Counted from the stretch's first letter, positions 1 through 8,023 are shown. The stretch is DNA of 29,520 nucleotides from an uncultured Clostridia bacterium (GCA_934462715.1 CAKSIJ010000024.1:1-29520); one strand, 5' to 3'. Notes: generated from the sequence alone by a model not told the origin. Numbers and translations are program-made.

Positions 1-905
1 TCAGCAACCATTTTTTGCACTCTGTCCCATAGTTCACGGTCAATGATAGGCTCGTGAGTTCCCTCAACAATGTACCATTCGCTTTTGGGGCGTGGTTTAT
101 TCTGCTTTGTTTTATACGACACGCTGCCGTATTTTCCTTGTACCATATTTCCGATATAAATTTCATTTACCAGCATGTCGGATATAGCAAAATATTTCCA
201 CAATGTACTGTTTTTTGTCTTTGGCTGCTTGTATCGCAGTCCGTGCAATCTTTTGTATTCTGTCGGGTTTGGTATGCCCCTGTCATTAAGCAGTCTGGCA
301 ATAGCTGTTTTTCCATAACCCTGTGAAAAAAGGGTAAAAACTTCTCTTACAACGGCGGCGGCTTCTTCGTCAATAATCAAGTGCCCCTTTTGGTCTGGGT
401 CTTTCTTATATCCGTAGAGTGCAAACGCACCGATATGAAAACCGTTTTGCCGTCTGTTTGTCAAAACGCTTTTAATGTTGTCTGACATATCCTCCAAATA
501 CCACTCATTCACAAGCCCGTTTATCTGTCTTGACTTTTTATTACCCTTATTGGCTGTATCGGCATTATCAACAATACTTACAAAGCGAATACCCCATAAT
601 GGGAATAAGCCGTGTATATACTTTTCCACCAATTCAAGCTCACGGGTAAATCGTGATTGGGTTTTGCAGAGTATGACATCAAACTTTTTATTTTCAGCGT
701 CAGCAAGCAAACGGTTAAATTCAGGTCGTTTTCTATCTGCGCCTGCGTAATCGTCATCGCTGTAAATGTTGTAAACGTCCCAGCCCTGTTCCATAGCATA
801 CTGTAACAACATTGCTTTCTGATTCTGTATGCTGTTACTGTCGTCTGATTCAAATTGCTTGTTCCTATCTTCTTCGGATAAGCGGCAATATAAAGCAACT
901 CTCAT
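1..905 (-). CDS. Large serine recombinase of an integrative element (3' end outside window)
   Basis: This is a site-specific recombinase that would excise and integrate the mobile element. The frame is open for about 301 residues from the ATG at 905 to the window edge, so the C-terminal part is missing. The N-terminus reads MRVALYCRLSEED, the resolvase catalytic pattern, with Ser10 as the likely nucleophile and Arg8 beside it. The motif SRFTREL near residue 80 supplies the conserved arginines. After residue 165 comes a Recombinase-type (PF07508-like) domain with NGFHIGAFALYGYKKD. The start is fixed by AAAGGAGAT at 913-921. A tiny TnpW-like gene lies just upstream on the same strand, the usual partner of recombinases in Tn4451/Tn1549-type elements of Clostridia. 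Family assignment is confident; the exact element is not known. Confidence 0.93.
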   Translation of the reverse strand, partial: MRVALYCRLSEEDRNKQFESDDSNSIQNQKAMLLQYAMEQGWDVYNIYSDDDYAGADRKRPEFNRLLADAENKKFDVILCKTQSRFTRELELVEKYIHGLFPLWGIRFVSIVDNADTANKGNKKSRQINGLVNEWYLEDMSDNIKSVLTNRRQNGFHIGAFALYGYKKDPDQKGHLIIDEEAAAVVREVFTLFSQGYGKTAIARLLNDRGIPNPTEYKRLHGLRYKQPKTKNSTLWKYFAISDMLVNEIYIGNMVQGKYGSVSYKTKQNKPRPKSEWYIVEGTHEPIIDRELWDRVQKMVA

Positions 906-927
906 TATTCTATCTCCTTTGAGATAG

Positions 928-978
928 GACAAACCAACTCTATAAATATATTAATAACGAATCTTTTTTTGGTTTGTC
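928..978. repeat. Inverted repeat in the recombinase leader
   Basis: GACAAACCA at 928-936 and TGGTTTGTC at 970-978 are a perfect 9-bp inverted repeat with a 33-bp AT-rich spacer. It lies between the TnpW-like gene and the recombinase start, so it could be an operator or an RNA hairpin controlling recombinase expression. A run of seven T at 964-970 adjoins the right arm. Function is inferred from position only. Confidence 0.45.
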
Positions 979-989
979 ACTACCTGTCG

Positions 990-1130
990 CTAAAATTTAG
1001 CAGATTTGGTTTTTTCCAATTTATTTATAAGCTCAATCCACTTTTTTGTGAATTGAATTTTAGTTGTAGTGTTTTCACCGCCTTTGAAAACACTTTTACA
1101 TATCGTTTTATCGGTCTTGTTTTCGTCCAT
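990..1130 (-). CDS. Small TnpW-like transposon-encoded protein (46 aa)
   Basis: This is a 46-residue ORF starting MDENKTDKTICK and ending KTKSAKF. A strong AAAGGAGG site at 1141-1148 precedes its ATG at 1128-1130. It has a charged N-terminus, a middle segment KGGENTTTKIQFTKKW and a short amphipathic helix WIELINKLEK. Very small proteins of this shape, with a beta-turn-like middle and a C-terminal helix, commonly lie just upstream of serine recombinases in clostridial integrative elements and are annotated TnpW; their function is unknown. It ends 84 bp before the recombinase start and is probably cotranscribed with it. The coding call rests on the ribosome binding site and context. The TnpW label is by resemblance and is not proven. 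Confidence 0.6.
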   Translation of the reverse strand: MDENKTDKTICKSVFKGGENTTTKIQFTKKWIELINKLEKTKSAKF

Positions 1131-1210
1131 ATTGGTTAGCCTCCTTTTTGCAATAGCTAATACAGTAATATGAACAGCAGCAAGTCCATTATTACAACAT
1201 AAATTAACGA

Positions 1211-1265
1211 CAGTCTGACAGCCGGCGGCACGGCTCGCGGAAAATCCGCCATCAGCGCCGGTCTT
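1211..1265. other. GC-rich structured segment upstream of the TnpW-like gene
   Basis: This stretch is far richer in G+C than its surroundings and contains a nested dyad. CCGGCG (1222-1227) pairs with CGCCGG (1256-1261), and inside it GCGG (1237-1240) pairs with CCGC (1246-1249) around an AAAAT loop. The rest of 1131-1380 shows no convincing gene. On the minus strand a short open frame crosses the segment (ADFPRAVPPAVRLS), which I do not recognise and which may be noncoding leader. It probably belongs to the mobile element and could mark its edge, an oriT-like hairpin or a leader RNA. Confidence 0.35.
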
Positions 1266-1381
1266 ATGCGACTGCCAAACGCAAAATACAAAGGGTTCGA
1301 CTCTAACCGATATACAGATAGGATTTATTTGAAATATTTCTGCATATTACACACCGTAAAATGTGGATGAAATTATTTTTA

Positions 1382-1409
1382 TTGCTCAAAATGGTATGAT
1401 TTATATAAT
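1382..1409 (+). promoter_or_regulatory. Upstream promoter of the response regulator gene
   Basis: TTGCTC (1382-1387) and a perfect TATAAT (1404-1409) are separated by 16 bp, a good sigma-A promoter. It sits upstream of the operator pair at 1422-1461, so a bound regulator would lie in the path of transcription from it. It may give basal expression of the two-component genes. Confidence 0.5.
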
Positions 1410-1421
1410 GTTGTAAAAAAT

Positions 1422-1461
1422 AATCAGAATTGTTCCTATGAAAAATCAAAAATGCGCCTTG
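1422..1461 (+). promoter_or_regulatory. Tandem operator for the AraC-type regulator (autoregulation site)
   Basis: There are two direct copies of an 18-bp element. The distal copy AATCAGAATTGTTCCTAT is at 1422-1439. The proximal copy AATCAAAAATGCGCCTTG is at 1444-1461, starting 22 bp further on. The proximal copy matches the one before the transporter operon (4497-4514) at 17 of 18 positions. Its last three bases, TTG, are also the start of the -35 box at 1459. AraC-family proteins typically bind paired direct repeats about two helical turns apart next to the -35. The natural reading is binding and activation by the regulator encoded just downstream; that assignment is inference. Confidence 0.72.
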
Positions 1462-1487
1462 CGCTGTTGTGTAAATAATGGTAAAAT
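1459..1487 (+). promoter_or_regulatory. Operator-linked promoter of the response regulator/kinase operon
   Basis: TTGCGC (1459-1464) and TAAAAT (1482-1487) are separated by exactly 17 bp. The -35 overlaps the end of the proximal operator copy. The distance from the first base of that copy to the -10 is 38 bp, identical to the promoter at 4512-4540. Transcription would begin near 1494, which fits translation from the ATG at 1521 behind GGAGGAG. Confidence 0.6.
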
Positions 1488-1520
1488 AAAATTATAATGA
1501 AAGAAGAGCGGAGGAGTTGT

Positions 1521-2747
1521 ATGTATAGACTGATTGTGGTCGATGATGTCGAGGCGGCACGTGACCTGCTTGCGGAATGTATAAGGAGAAGCAAGCCGGA
1601 CATTGACGTTATAGGCGTTTTTGCGGACGGCGGAGATGTTATTGACTTTTTAAAAGACAACAGTGTTGACATAATAATAACGGACATAAAAATGATCGAT
1701 AAATCCGGACTGGATATTGCGGAATATGTTTATCGGAATAAATTAAAAACCAGCGTTATAATTGTCAGTGCGTATGACGATTTTGAGTATGCAAAGCAAG
1801 CGATAAAATTCGGAGTGTTTGAATATTTGAATAAACCCATCGATATTTTTGAAGTTGACGACGCTATAGACAGAGCGATAGAAAATCTTGTGAGAAATGA
1901 GGCAGAGGAAAAGAACACGTCCGAAACGTATACAAACAGCAAAATGTACTTTTGGGAGGAAACCGTTCTTGAAAGAGAACCGGTAAAAATTGAGACATTC
2001 AAGGCGCTTTATCCAAAGCTTGACGAGAATAATGCGTTTGTATCGTCTTGCATACTTAATATTAAAAATTACAGTATCTATAAAACAACCAAATGGAATT
2101 ACGAAAGTGAAAAGCTTATTGACGCAATATGCGGAATTATAAGACTGACGCTTAATGATATGAGTGCTTATGACGTTAATTTTGTTAATCTGAGAAACGG
2201 AAAAATACAGATAATTATAATAAAGGAAAATGATGAGCATATTGATTTCAACAAGGTTCTTTCAAACATTGTAAGTATGCTGAAGCTGGATGTGGAATAC
2301 TACAATGTTATTGAGTCGTGCAAAATACCCGATATTAATACAAAGGTTTATTTTGGAAACAATGAGATGCCCGGTAAAATAAATAAGCTTTTTGATGATT
2401 CGGAGGACTCTATAATACAGTGCGTGGAAAAGGCAAAGGAGTATATATCGGATAACATAGAAAATGATATTTACCGTGAGGAAATATCAAATTATGTGGG
2501 GTATTCCGATTCATATTTTGCAAAATGCTTTAAAGAGCGTGTGGGAATGTCGATTAATAAATATATACAAAGTGAGAGAATAAAGCGTATAATACTTTTG
2601 CTTAACACCGATATGAAAATCAAGGATATAGCAAGCAGAATGAATTACAGCAATGCAAAGCAAATGGGACGAAGCTTTAAAACCAACGTCGGAATGACGC
2701 CTGAGGAATACAGAAGAAATGTTATCAGAAAAAATGTCAGGGAGTGA
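1521..2747 (+). CDS. YesN-type response regulator with AraC DNA-binding domain
   Basis: This is a 408-residue transcription regulator. Residues 1-120 form a receiver domain with acidic pair Asp8-Asp9, phosphoacceptor Asp55 in IIITDIKM, switch Ser83 and Lys105 in the NKP turn. The middle (about 120-295) is the divergent linker typical of YesN-like proteins. Residues 298-402 form a two-helix-turn-helix AraC domain ending in MTPEEYRR. The ATG at 1521 is preferred because GGAGGAG lies at 1510-1516; an in-frame ATG at 1497 would be almost at the transcription start and has no ribosome site. The kinase gene overlaps its stop codon. Together they should sense an extracellular sugar and activate the promoter at 4512 and their own promoter. 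The residue after TDIKM is Ile rather than the usual Pro. Confidence 0.95.
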   Translation: MYRLIVVDDVEAARDLLAECIRRSKPDIDVIGVFADGGDVIDFLKDNSVDIIITDIKMIDKSGLDIAEYVYRNKLKTSVIIVSAYDDFEYAKQAIKFGVFEYLNKPIDIFEVDDAIDRAIENLVRNEAEEKNTSETYTNSKMYFWEETVLEREPVKIETFKALYPKLDENNAFVSSCILNIKNYSIYKTTKWNYESEKLIDAICGIIRLTLNDMSAYDVNFVNLRNGKIQIIIIKENDEHIDFNKVLSNIVSMLKLDVEYYNVIESCKIPDINTKVYFGNNEMPGKINKLFDDSEDSIIQCVEKAKEYISDNIENDIYREEISNYVGYSDSYFAKCFKERVGMSINKYIQSERIKRIILLLNTDMKIKDIASRMNYSNAKQMGRSFKTNVGMTPEEYRRNVIRKNVRE

Positions 2748-4474
2748 TGCAGGTGGGTATACGTTTCAATGAAAAGGTTATTGCCGATTGGAAAAAATAC
2801 GGAGTCAAAAGCGTGTTTTTTCTTAATTTTATAAAACTTTTTTCGGTGGTACTTTGCTTTACCGCAATAATTGCCGGGTTATATATGTATATTAATGTCG
2901 AGAATGTAAAAAAAGAATATACCAACATAGGAATAACCAATGCACAGAAATTAGAGGAACGGCTGGAAAAGTATATAAACGACGCAAAAAAGGTTGCGGG
3001 TAATTTGATGGTTGATACAGACGTGAAAAGTCTGATTTCGGGCATATATGTTTTAAAGGATAAGGCAAATATAGACACAGGTATATCAAATAAAATATAT
3101 TCATACAAAAATCTGAACAATGAAATAAATTCCGTATATATATACAGCGAAAAAACGAAAGAGCTTTTCAGTGAAAAGGGAAGCGTTCACGGCGAAAATG
3201 TGAAGAATATGGAATGGATAAATGCCGTTAAAGCGGAAAGTGAAAGAAAAATCAAAATAATAGCACAGCAGCAGGATGAAGTAAAAGTCATATCAGCGAT
3301 CGGGCGGTGCAATGTGGATGGTGCAGTCGGCTATGTTACCGTCAATATAAACGTCAGCGCAATTCGTGACGAGATTCTTTCAAATTATGCATATTCACGG
3401 CTTACGGACAATAAGGGCGAAGTTATATTCAGCACAGATTTGAACGAATTTATGCAAAAGAAAGAATTGTTTGACAGCGATTATTCAAGGTTAATCGACA
3501 TGGACGGAAAAAAATATGTCGAGTGCGGATATGTTATTGAAGATATGGATTTAAGAGCAGTTGTGCAAACACCGATTGACAGCTACAAAGGCATCTCAAA
3601 TACAATTTTGATGGGCTCATGGTTTTTGGTTATGTTTATAATTCTGCTTGGCGGAATTATAAGCGTTATATTTGCCGGTTACATATCCGTGCCGGTATCC
3701 AATCTGAATAGGCTGCTGAATAAATACGAAAAAATGGACGCTGACACATCGGAGCGTGAAATAGACAGCATAACACGCAGCATTATAAAACTGATAGACG
3801 ATAATGAGTTTCTTAAGGAAGAAATCGATAAGCGCATGACGGAATATAAAAAGCTTCAGCTGACATCATTACAGACTCAAATGAATCCTCATTATCTGAA
3901 AAATACACTTAATGTGATGAGTCTGAATACGATAATGGAGCACGGCCCCTCCGACAGGCTTGTAAATATGCTTAAAAACCTTTCATCGTCCCTGAACTAT
4001 TCGATTAATACCGATAAGGTATGCGTCAGTATAAAGGAAGAACTGGACTTTTTCGAGTATTACAGAAAAATTATAGGCTACAGCTATCCGAGTGTGAGAA
4101 TAAATGTGTTTGCAGATGAGGGGGTAGAAAATTACAAGATCCTGCGTCTATGTATACAGCCGCTGGCGGAAAATTCTCTGCTGCACGGATTGAAAAGCAA
4201 AAAATATAACGGCATCATCGATATATACATTAAAGATGCCGGAGAGAATATAAGGCTTGAAATCGCAGATAACGGAGAGGGTATAGAAAATCCGGACGAA
4301 CTGATGAAAAAGCTGCATGAGGATTTGCTTGAGGAAAGTGGCGGCAGTAAAATAGGTTTAAAGAATGTTATTTTAAGATTTACCATATTTTTTCAGGACA
4401 AATTCAGTTTCGATATTAAAAGTGAAAACGGAAACGGCACAAGAATTTTGATTATATACCCAAAACTGATTTAA
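2747..4474 (+). CDS. YesM/LytS-type sensor histidine kinase
   Basis: This is a 575-residue membrane sensor. A first membrane helix lies at about residues 24-48, followed by an extracellular sensor of roughly 235 residues (Cache-like by position), a second helix at about 288-312, a HAMP-type segment, and a His_kinase domain with MNPHYLKNTLN (phosphoaccepting His382). The ATPase domain has QPLAENSLLHG (N box, Asn476) and DNGEGI. The start ATG (2747) overlaps the regulator stop as TGATG, with AGGGAG just upstream, so the two genes are translationally coupled. A GTG at 2744 is in frame but less likely. The usual family motif is NPHFLYNTL; here Lys stands in place of the second aromatic. The likely role is sensing a glycan breakdown product and phosphorylating the adjacent regulator. 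Confidence 0.94.
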   Translation: MQVGIRFNEKVIADWKKYGVKSVFFLNFIKLFSVVLCFTAIIAGLYMYINVENVKKEYTNIGITNAQKLEERLEKYINDAKKVAGNLMVDTDVKSLISGIYVLKDKANIDTGISNKIYSYKNLNNEINSVYIYSEKTKELFSEKGSVHGENVKNMEWINAVKAESERKIKIIAQQQDEVKVISAIGRCNVDGAVGYVTVNINVSAIRDEILSNYAYSRLTDNKGEVIFSTDLNEFMQKKELFDSDYSRLIDMDGKKYVECGYVIEDMDLRAVVQTPIDSYKGISNTILMGSWFLVMFIILLGGIISVIFAGYISVPVSNLNRLLNKYEKMDADTSEREIDSITRSIIKLIDDNEFLKEEIDKRMTEYKKLQLTSLQTQMNPHYLKNTLNVMSLNTIMEHGPSDRLVNMLKNLSSSLNYSINTDKVCVSIKEELDFFEYYRKIIGYSYPSVRINVFADEGVENYKILRLCIQPLAENSLLHGLKSKKYNGIIDIYIKDAGENIRLEIADNGEGIENPDELMKKLHEDLLEESGGSKIGLKNVILRFTIFFQDKFSFDIKSENGNGTRILIIYPKLI

Positions 4475-4475
4475 A

Positions 4476-4514
4476 AATCAAAATTGGGACTTGAATAATC
4501 AAAATTGCGCCTTG
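4476..4514 (+). promoter_or_regulatory. Tandem operator before the transporter/glycan operon
   Basis: There are two direct copies, AATCAAAATTGGGACTTG at 4476-4493 and AATCAAAATTGCGCCTTG at 4497-4514. They differ at only two positions and are spaced 21 bp, two turns of the helix. The downstream copy ends in the TTG of the -35 box. The same arrangement is found before the regulator gene (1422-1461). This is the expected architecture of a class II activator site for an AraC-type regulator. No other copy with this degree of match was noticed in the window. Confidence 0.8.
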
Positions 4515-4540
4515 TTTATAAAAATCCCAAATGATATAAT
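4512..4540 (+). promoter_or_regulatory. Promoter of the transporter/glycan operon
   Basis: TTGTTT (4512-4517) and a perfect TATAAT (4535-4540) have a 17-bp spacer. The -35 box shares its first three bases with the proximal operator repeat. Transcription would start near 4547, and the first permease follows with GTGAGGGA at 4566-4573. It probably drives the co-oriented run up to 26414. Confidence 0.75.
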
Positions 4541-4578
4541 ATTTATAGAAATATAAAATTGTATTGTGAGGGATTTTT

Positions 4579-5529
4579 ATGGAATTACAACAAAAAAAGA
4601 CGAAAAAAAACGTAAAAACCAATAAAATCGGCAGCTTTAAGGATAATTTTGAATTATTCACTTTGGCTTTGCCGGGTTACATATTATCACTTGTATTTTG
4701 TTACCTGCCCATGTTTGGTATTATTATAGCCTTTAAAAAATATAACCCCAACATAGGTATACTTCAGAGCAAATGGGTAGGGTTTGACAACTTTAAGTTC
4801 TTTTTTCAGTCAAATGATTTTTTCAGACTGATGCGAAACACAATAGGTTACGGAGTACTGTTCCTGTTTCTTGAAAACTTTTTCAATATCATTGTGGCGT
4901 ATGCCTTTTATAACGTAAATAAAAAGAGTGCGCTAAAGTACTATCAGACAACTTCGATTCTCCCGAATTTCATTTCGATGGTATTGATTGCATATATAGT
5001 GTATGCGTTTTTAAATCCGATAAACGGCTTGCTGAACCGCTTCATAGAAAGCATGGGCGGCACGGGCATTGACTGGTACTCGACTCCGAATGCGTGGATA
5101 TTCATTCTGCCAATCGTTCAGGTATGGAAAAACGTGGGTATGGGTGCTCTTTTATACTATGCCTGCATGGTGGGAATCGATGAGTCTTTGTTTGAGGCGG
5201 CGGATTTGGACGGAGCGTCTAAGCTGCAGCATTTGTTGTATATAATAATCCCCGAAATAGGAGCGCTTTTGGGATTGAAGCTTATTATGGGAGTCGGCGG
5301 ACTTGTAAGCGGCGATTTCGGTTTGTTCTATCAGGTGCCGATGAATGTGGGAACTCTTTATCCGACAACGGATATTATAAATACATATGTATTCAGAGCG
5401 CTGCAAAGCGGAACAAATATGGAACGTACGGCTGCAGTGGGACTGTTTCAGTCACTGGCGGGAACGGTACTTCTTGTTGCCACAAATACAATAGTTAAAA
5501 AGGTATCCCCTGAAAACAGTATGTTTTAA
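4579..5529 (+). CDS. ABC sugar transporter permease (LplB/YteP-like, CUT1)
   Basis: This is a 316-residue integral membrane protein, the first of a heterodimeric permease pair. It has a polar, lysine-rich N-terminus, then a first membrane helix with LALPGYILSLVFCYLPMFG and about five more. The cytoplasmic EAA loop reads EAADLDGASKLQHLLYIIIP at about residues 211-230 and is where the ATPase docks. The FKKYNPNIGIL segment after the first helix is typical of the LplB/YteP branch, which imports complex plant-polysaccharide oligosaccharides in Bacillus. No ATPase gene is present; CUT1 systems of this branch generally share an MsmK/MsmX-type ATPase encoded elsewhere. The operator-linked promoter lies directly upstream. 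Confidence 0.95.
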   Translation: MELQQKKTKKNVKTNKIGSFKDNFELFTLALPGYILSLVFCYLPMFGIIIAFKKYNPNIGILQSKWVGFDNFKFFFQSNDFFRLMRNTIGYGVLFLFLENFFNIIVAYAFYNVNKKSALKYYQTTSILPNFISMVLIAYIVYAFLNPINGLLNRFIESMGGTGIDWYSTPNAWIFILPIVQVWKNVGMGALLYYACMVGIDESLFEAADLDGASKLQHLLYIIIPEIGALLGLKLIMGVGGLVSGDFGLFYQVPMNVGTLYPTTDIINTYVFRALQSGTNMERTAAVGLFQSLAGTVLLVATNTIVKKVSPENSMF

Positions 5530-5559
5530 TTAACGGCGCATGAAAGGAATGTTAAAACT

Positions 5560-6441
5560 ATGAAGAAAATATCCGTATCAAGAATTATATTACACATTAT
5601 ATTGATTGCAATGAGTTTGACATATATTTTACCGCTTATACTCATGGTATCAATTTCAATTTCATCGCAGAGCGATATTGCCGAATTCGGCTATAAGCTC
5701 ATACCGAAGCATATAGACTGGCAGGCGTACAAGCTTGCGCTTGAAAATCCTCAGCAGATAATACAAAGCTACAAGATAACAATATTATTTTCCGTATTGG
5801 CAACTGCGCTGGGTATGGCTGTACAGAGCGCAATGGCATATCCGCTGGCAAGAAACTGTTACAGGCTGAAAGGTTTTACTCTAAAGTATCTGCTTGTTAC
5901 AATGCTGTTCAGCGGAGGACTTGTACCGACTTACATATTGACAACAAAGTATCTGCATCTGGGAAACAGCTTTTGGGTATACATAATTCCATCACTGTTC
6001 AGCGCATGGAATGTTATACTTTATAAAACTTTCTTTCAGAATCTGCCCGACGGGCTTATAGAAGCGGCGAAAATAGACGGAGCAAGCGAATATTCGATTT
6101 ATTTCAGAATTGTACTTCCGCTGTCAACTCCTATTCTTGCAACGCTCGGCTTTACCGCATTGGTGGCAAAGTGGAACGATTGGAATACAACGCTTCTGTA
6201 TGTAAGAGAATCAAAGCTCTATTCGTTGCAATACCTTTTGCAGAAGATTTTAAGGGAAACGGAATATTTAAAAAGTCTGAGCAATACGGCAGAGGGCGCA
6301 TTAATGGATTCGGATAATCTGCCGTCCGACACATTAAAATATGCAATGGCTGTTCTCGCAGCCGGCCCGATGCTTATAGTATTCCCGTTCTTCCAAAAGT
6401 ACTTTGCAAAAGGTATGGTTGTGGGCAGTGTGAAAGGGTGA
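5560..6441 (+). CDS. ABC sugar transporter permease (YtcP/AraQ-like, CUT1)
   Basis: This is the second permease, 293 residues, starting at an ATG behind GAAAGGA, 30 bp after the first permease. It opens with a membrane helix (ILHIILIAMSLTYILPLILM). The EAA loop is EAAKIDGASEYSIYFRIVLP at about residues 168-187. The ending AKGMVVGSVKG is a standard C-terminus of YtcP-type permeases. With the preceding gene and the binding protein downstream it forms a complete importer apart from the ATPase. Confidence 0.95.
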   Translation: MKKISVSRIILHIILIAMSLTYILPLILMVSISISSQSDIAEFGYKLIPKHIDWQAYKLALENPQQIIQSYKITILFSVLATALGMAVQSAMAYPLARNCYRLKGFTLKYLLVTMLFSGGLVPTYILTTKYLHLGNSFWVYIIPSLFSAWNVILYKTFFQNLPDGLIEAAKIDGASEYSIYFRIVLPLSTPILATLGFTALVAKWNDWNTTLLYVRESKLYSLQYLLQKILRETEYLKSLSNTAEGALMDSDNLPSDTLKYAMAVLAAGPMLIVFPFFQKYFAKGMVVGSVKG

Positions 6442-6503
6442 TGTAAAAAAATAAAAAAACAAAACAGTTTTAAAAATCAAAAAAAGAAAGGTGATTGGTA
6501 AAA

Positions 6504-7997
6504 ATGAAACTGAAAAGAACAGCCGCAGTTCTTGCGGCGGCTACAATGGCAGCGTCGTTTTGCGGCTGCGGAACAAACGGAAAAATTCAAACAAAGGAAA
6601 AATCGGACGACATACGTTTGAAGTACATCATGCCCGGTCCCACGGGACAGCAGGATCAAAGAATGGTATTTGATAAATTCAATGAGAAGCTGCATGAAAA
6701 GTTCCCGAAAATAACGGTGGACTTTGAGATAATAGAACCGTCGGACTACAAGCAGAAGTTTTTGCTCATGCTTGCAAGCGATGAAAGGGTTGATATAGCG
6801 GCAACATACTGTCTTGATTATGTAAGCGATGTTCAGAACGGCTCGTTTATAGAACTTGATGATTTGCTTGACGAATACGGCAAGGAAACAAAGGCTGCAT
6901 TGCCCGACTGGTTATTTGACTACATGAAGGTGAACGATAAAATTTACGGTATTCCGGCATATCAGCAGCTTGACACACCGTATGCGTTCTATCTGCCTAA
7001 GCAGTATGCGCAGTATTTGGATATAGAAGGATTTAAGAATGCGCTGTATACAAATGATTTTGAAAAATCATATGAGCTTGTAGACTCGTACTGCAAAAAG
7101 CTTTCAGACGAGGGCAAGATTGCTTACGGAATAGACGTATCGCTGATACCGTATCTGACAGATGTATATGAAACAATTAAATATCCGTGTGCAGTAAGAA
7201 AGACGGACAGCGGAAAGTATGAAGCATTTTATCCGTTTACGGACAAAATCTATACTGATTTTTACAAATGGGCAAGATCATGGTATGAAAAGGGATATAT
7301 CAGAAAGGACGTTCTGACCGCCGATAATACGGGCGAACAGAAATTCAAGACAGAAAACGGTTATGTTATGTGGGGCGACCAGACAAATCCGATGATGACC
7401 GATAAATACGGAGAAAATTTTGAGATAATTCCTATTCATAATTATTATAAAGTTCCGGCACAGTCGGCAGCGGGCGGAGTTGGCATTACAAGTATGTGCA
7501 AGGAGCCGGAGGCTGCAATGCAGGTGTTGAATCTTTTGCACAGCGACAAAGAACTGTACAATCTGATTACATACGGAATCGAGGGTACTCACTATAAAAA
7601 GACAGGTGAGGAAAGCATTGAAGTTGAGTATGAGGGTACGCAGGCAAAATCGACCGATAAATACGGTTTGTGGAAATGGATTATCGGAAATACAGAGCTT
7701 TCATACATGACTCAAAATGATTCTGAAGCAATGAAAAAATGGGTATTTGAAGACGTAAACAAAGCCGAAAAGAGATCGGAGTTTATAGGCTTTGTGCTCA
7801 ATACCGAAAATATTCAGGACAAGCTTGACCAGGTAAATGCCGTTGCCGGTGAATATTTCAATGCGCTGTCCAACGGAACAAATGCCGATTGGGAGGCTAA
7901 ATTTGAAGAATTTAAGAGCAAGGCAGAGGCTGCCGGAATTAATGATTGTCTGGCAGAATGTGAAAAACAGGTCAATGAATTCATTGAAAATAAATAA
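6504..7997 (+). CDS. Extracellular solute-binding lipoprotein of the ABC importer
   Basis: This 497-residue protein captures the oligosaccharide outside the membrane for the two permeases. It has a lysine/arginine start, a hydrophobic stretch and a lipoprotein-type cysteine at residue 22 in SFCGCGTNGK. This is a poor but usable lipobox, with Cys22 preferred over Cys20. The mature part (LKYIMPGPTGQQDQRMVFDKFNEKL) is a family 1 extracellular solute-binding domain of the long LipO/YtcQ kind that accompanies LplB/YtcP permeases. The ATG at 6504 has AGAAAGGTG about 10 bp upstream; a TTG at 6495 is in frame but has no good site. The substrate is probably a polysaccharide-derived oligosaccharide, from context only. 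Confidence 0.92.
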   Translation: MKLKRTAAVLAAATMAASFCGCGTNGKIQTKEKSDDIRLKYIMPGPTGQQDQRMVFDKFNEKLHEKFPKITVDFEIIEPSDYKQKFLLMLASDERVDIAATYCLDYVSDVQNGSFIELDDLLDEYGKETKAALPDWLFDYMKVNDKIYGIPAYQQLDTPYAFYLPKQYAQYLDIEGFKNALYTNDFEKSYELVDSYCKKLSDEGKIAYGIDVSLIPYLTDVYETIKYPCAVRKTDSGKYEAFYPFTDKIYTDFYKWARSWYEKGYIRKDVLTADNTGEQKFKTENGYVMWGDQTNPMMTDKYGENFEIIPIHNYYKVPAQSAAGGVGITSMCKEPEAAMQVLNLLHSDKELYNLITYGIEGTHYKKTGEESIEVEYEGTQAKSTDKYGLWKWIIGNTELSYMTQNDSEAMKKWVFEDVNKAEKRSEFIGFVLNTENIQDKLDQVNAVAGEYFNALSNGTNADWEAKFEEFKSKAEAAGINDCLAECEKQVNEFIENK

Positions 7998-8023
7998 TTC
8001 AAAATCAGAGAGGAGAATTTTTT

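Noticed and set aside
54..898. Several short open frames on both strands within the left end
   Set aside because: All lie in other frames of the serine recombinase, whose minus-strand frame is open across the whole stretch and carries clear family motifs.
1293..1308. GGGTTCGACTCTAACC resembles a tRNA T-arm, possibly a tRNA attachment site remnant
   Set aside because: The stem does not pair around the TTCGACT loop, and no acceptor or anticodon arm is found on either side.
1743..2240. A 165-codon minus-strand open frame inside the response regulator
   Set aside because: It has no ribosome site, its product is low-complexity and hydrophobic, and the plus-strand frame has complete receiver and AraC domains.
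4484..4530. TTGGGA and TCCCAA as a stem-loop spanning the operator and promoter
   Set aside because: Only 6 bp with a 35-nt loop, overlapping stronger promoter and operator signals; likely chance.
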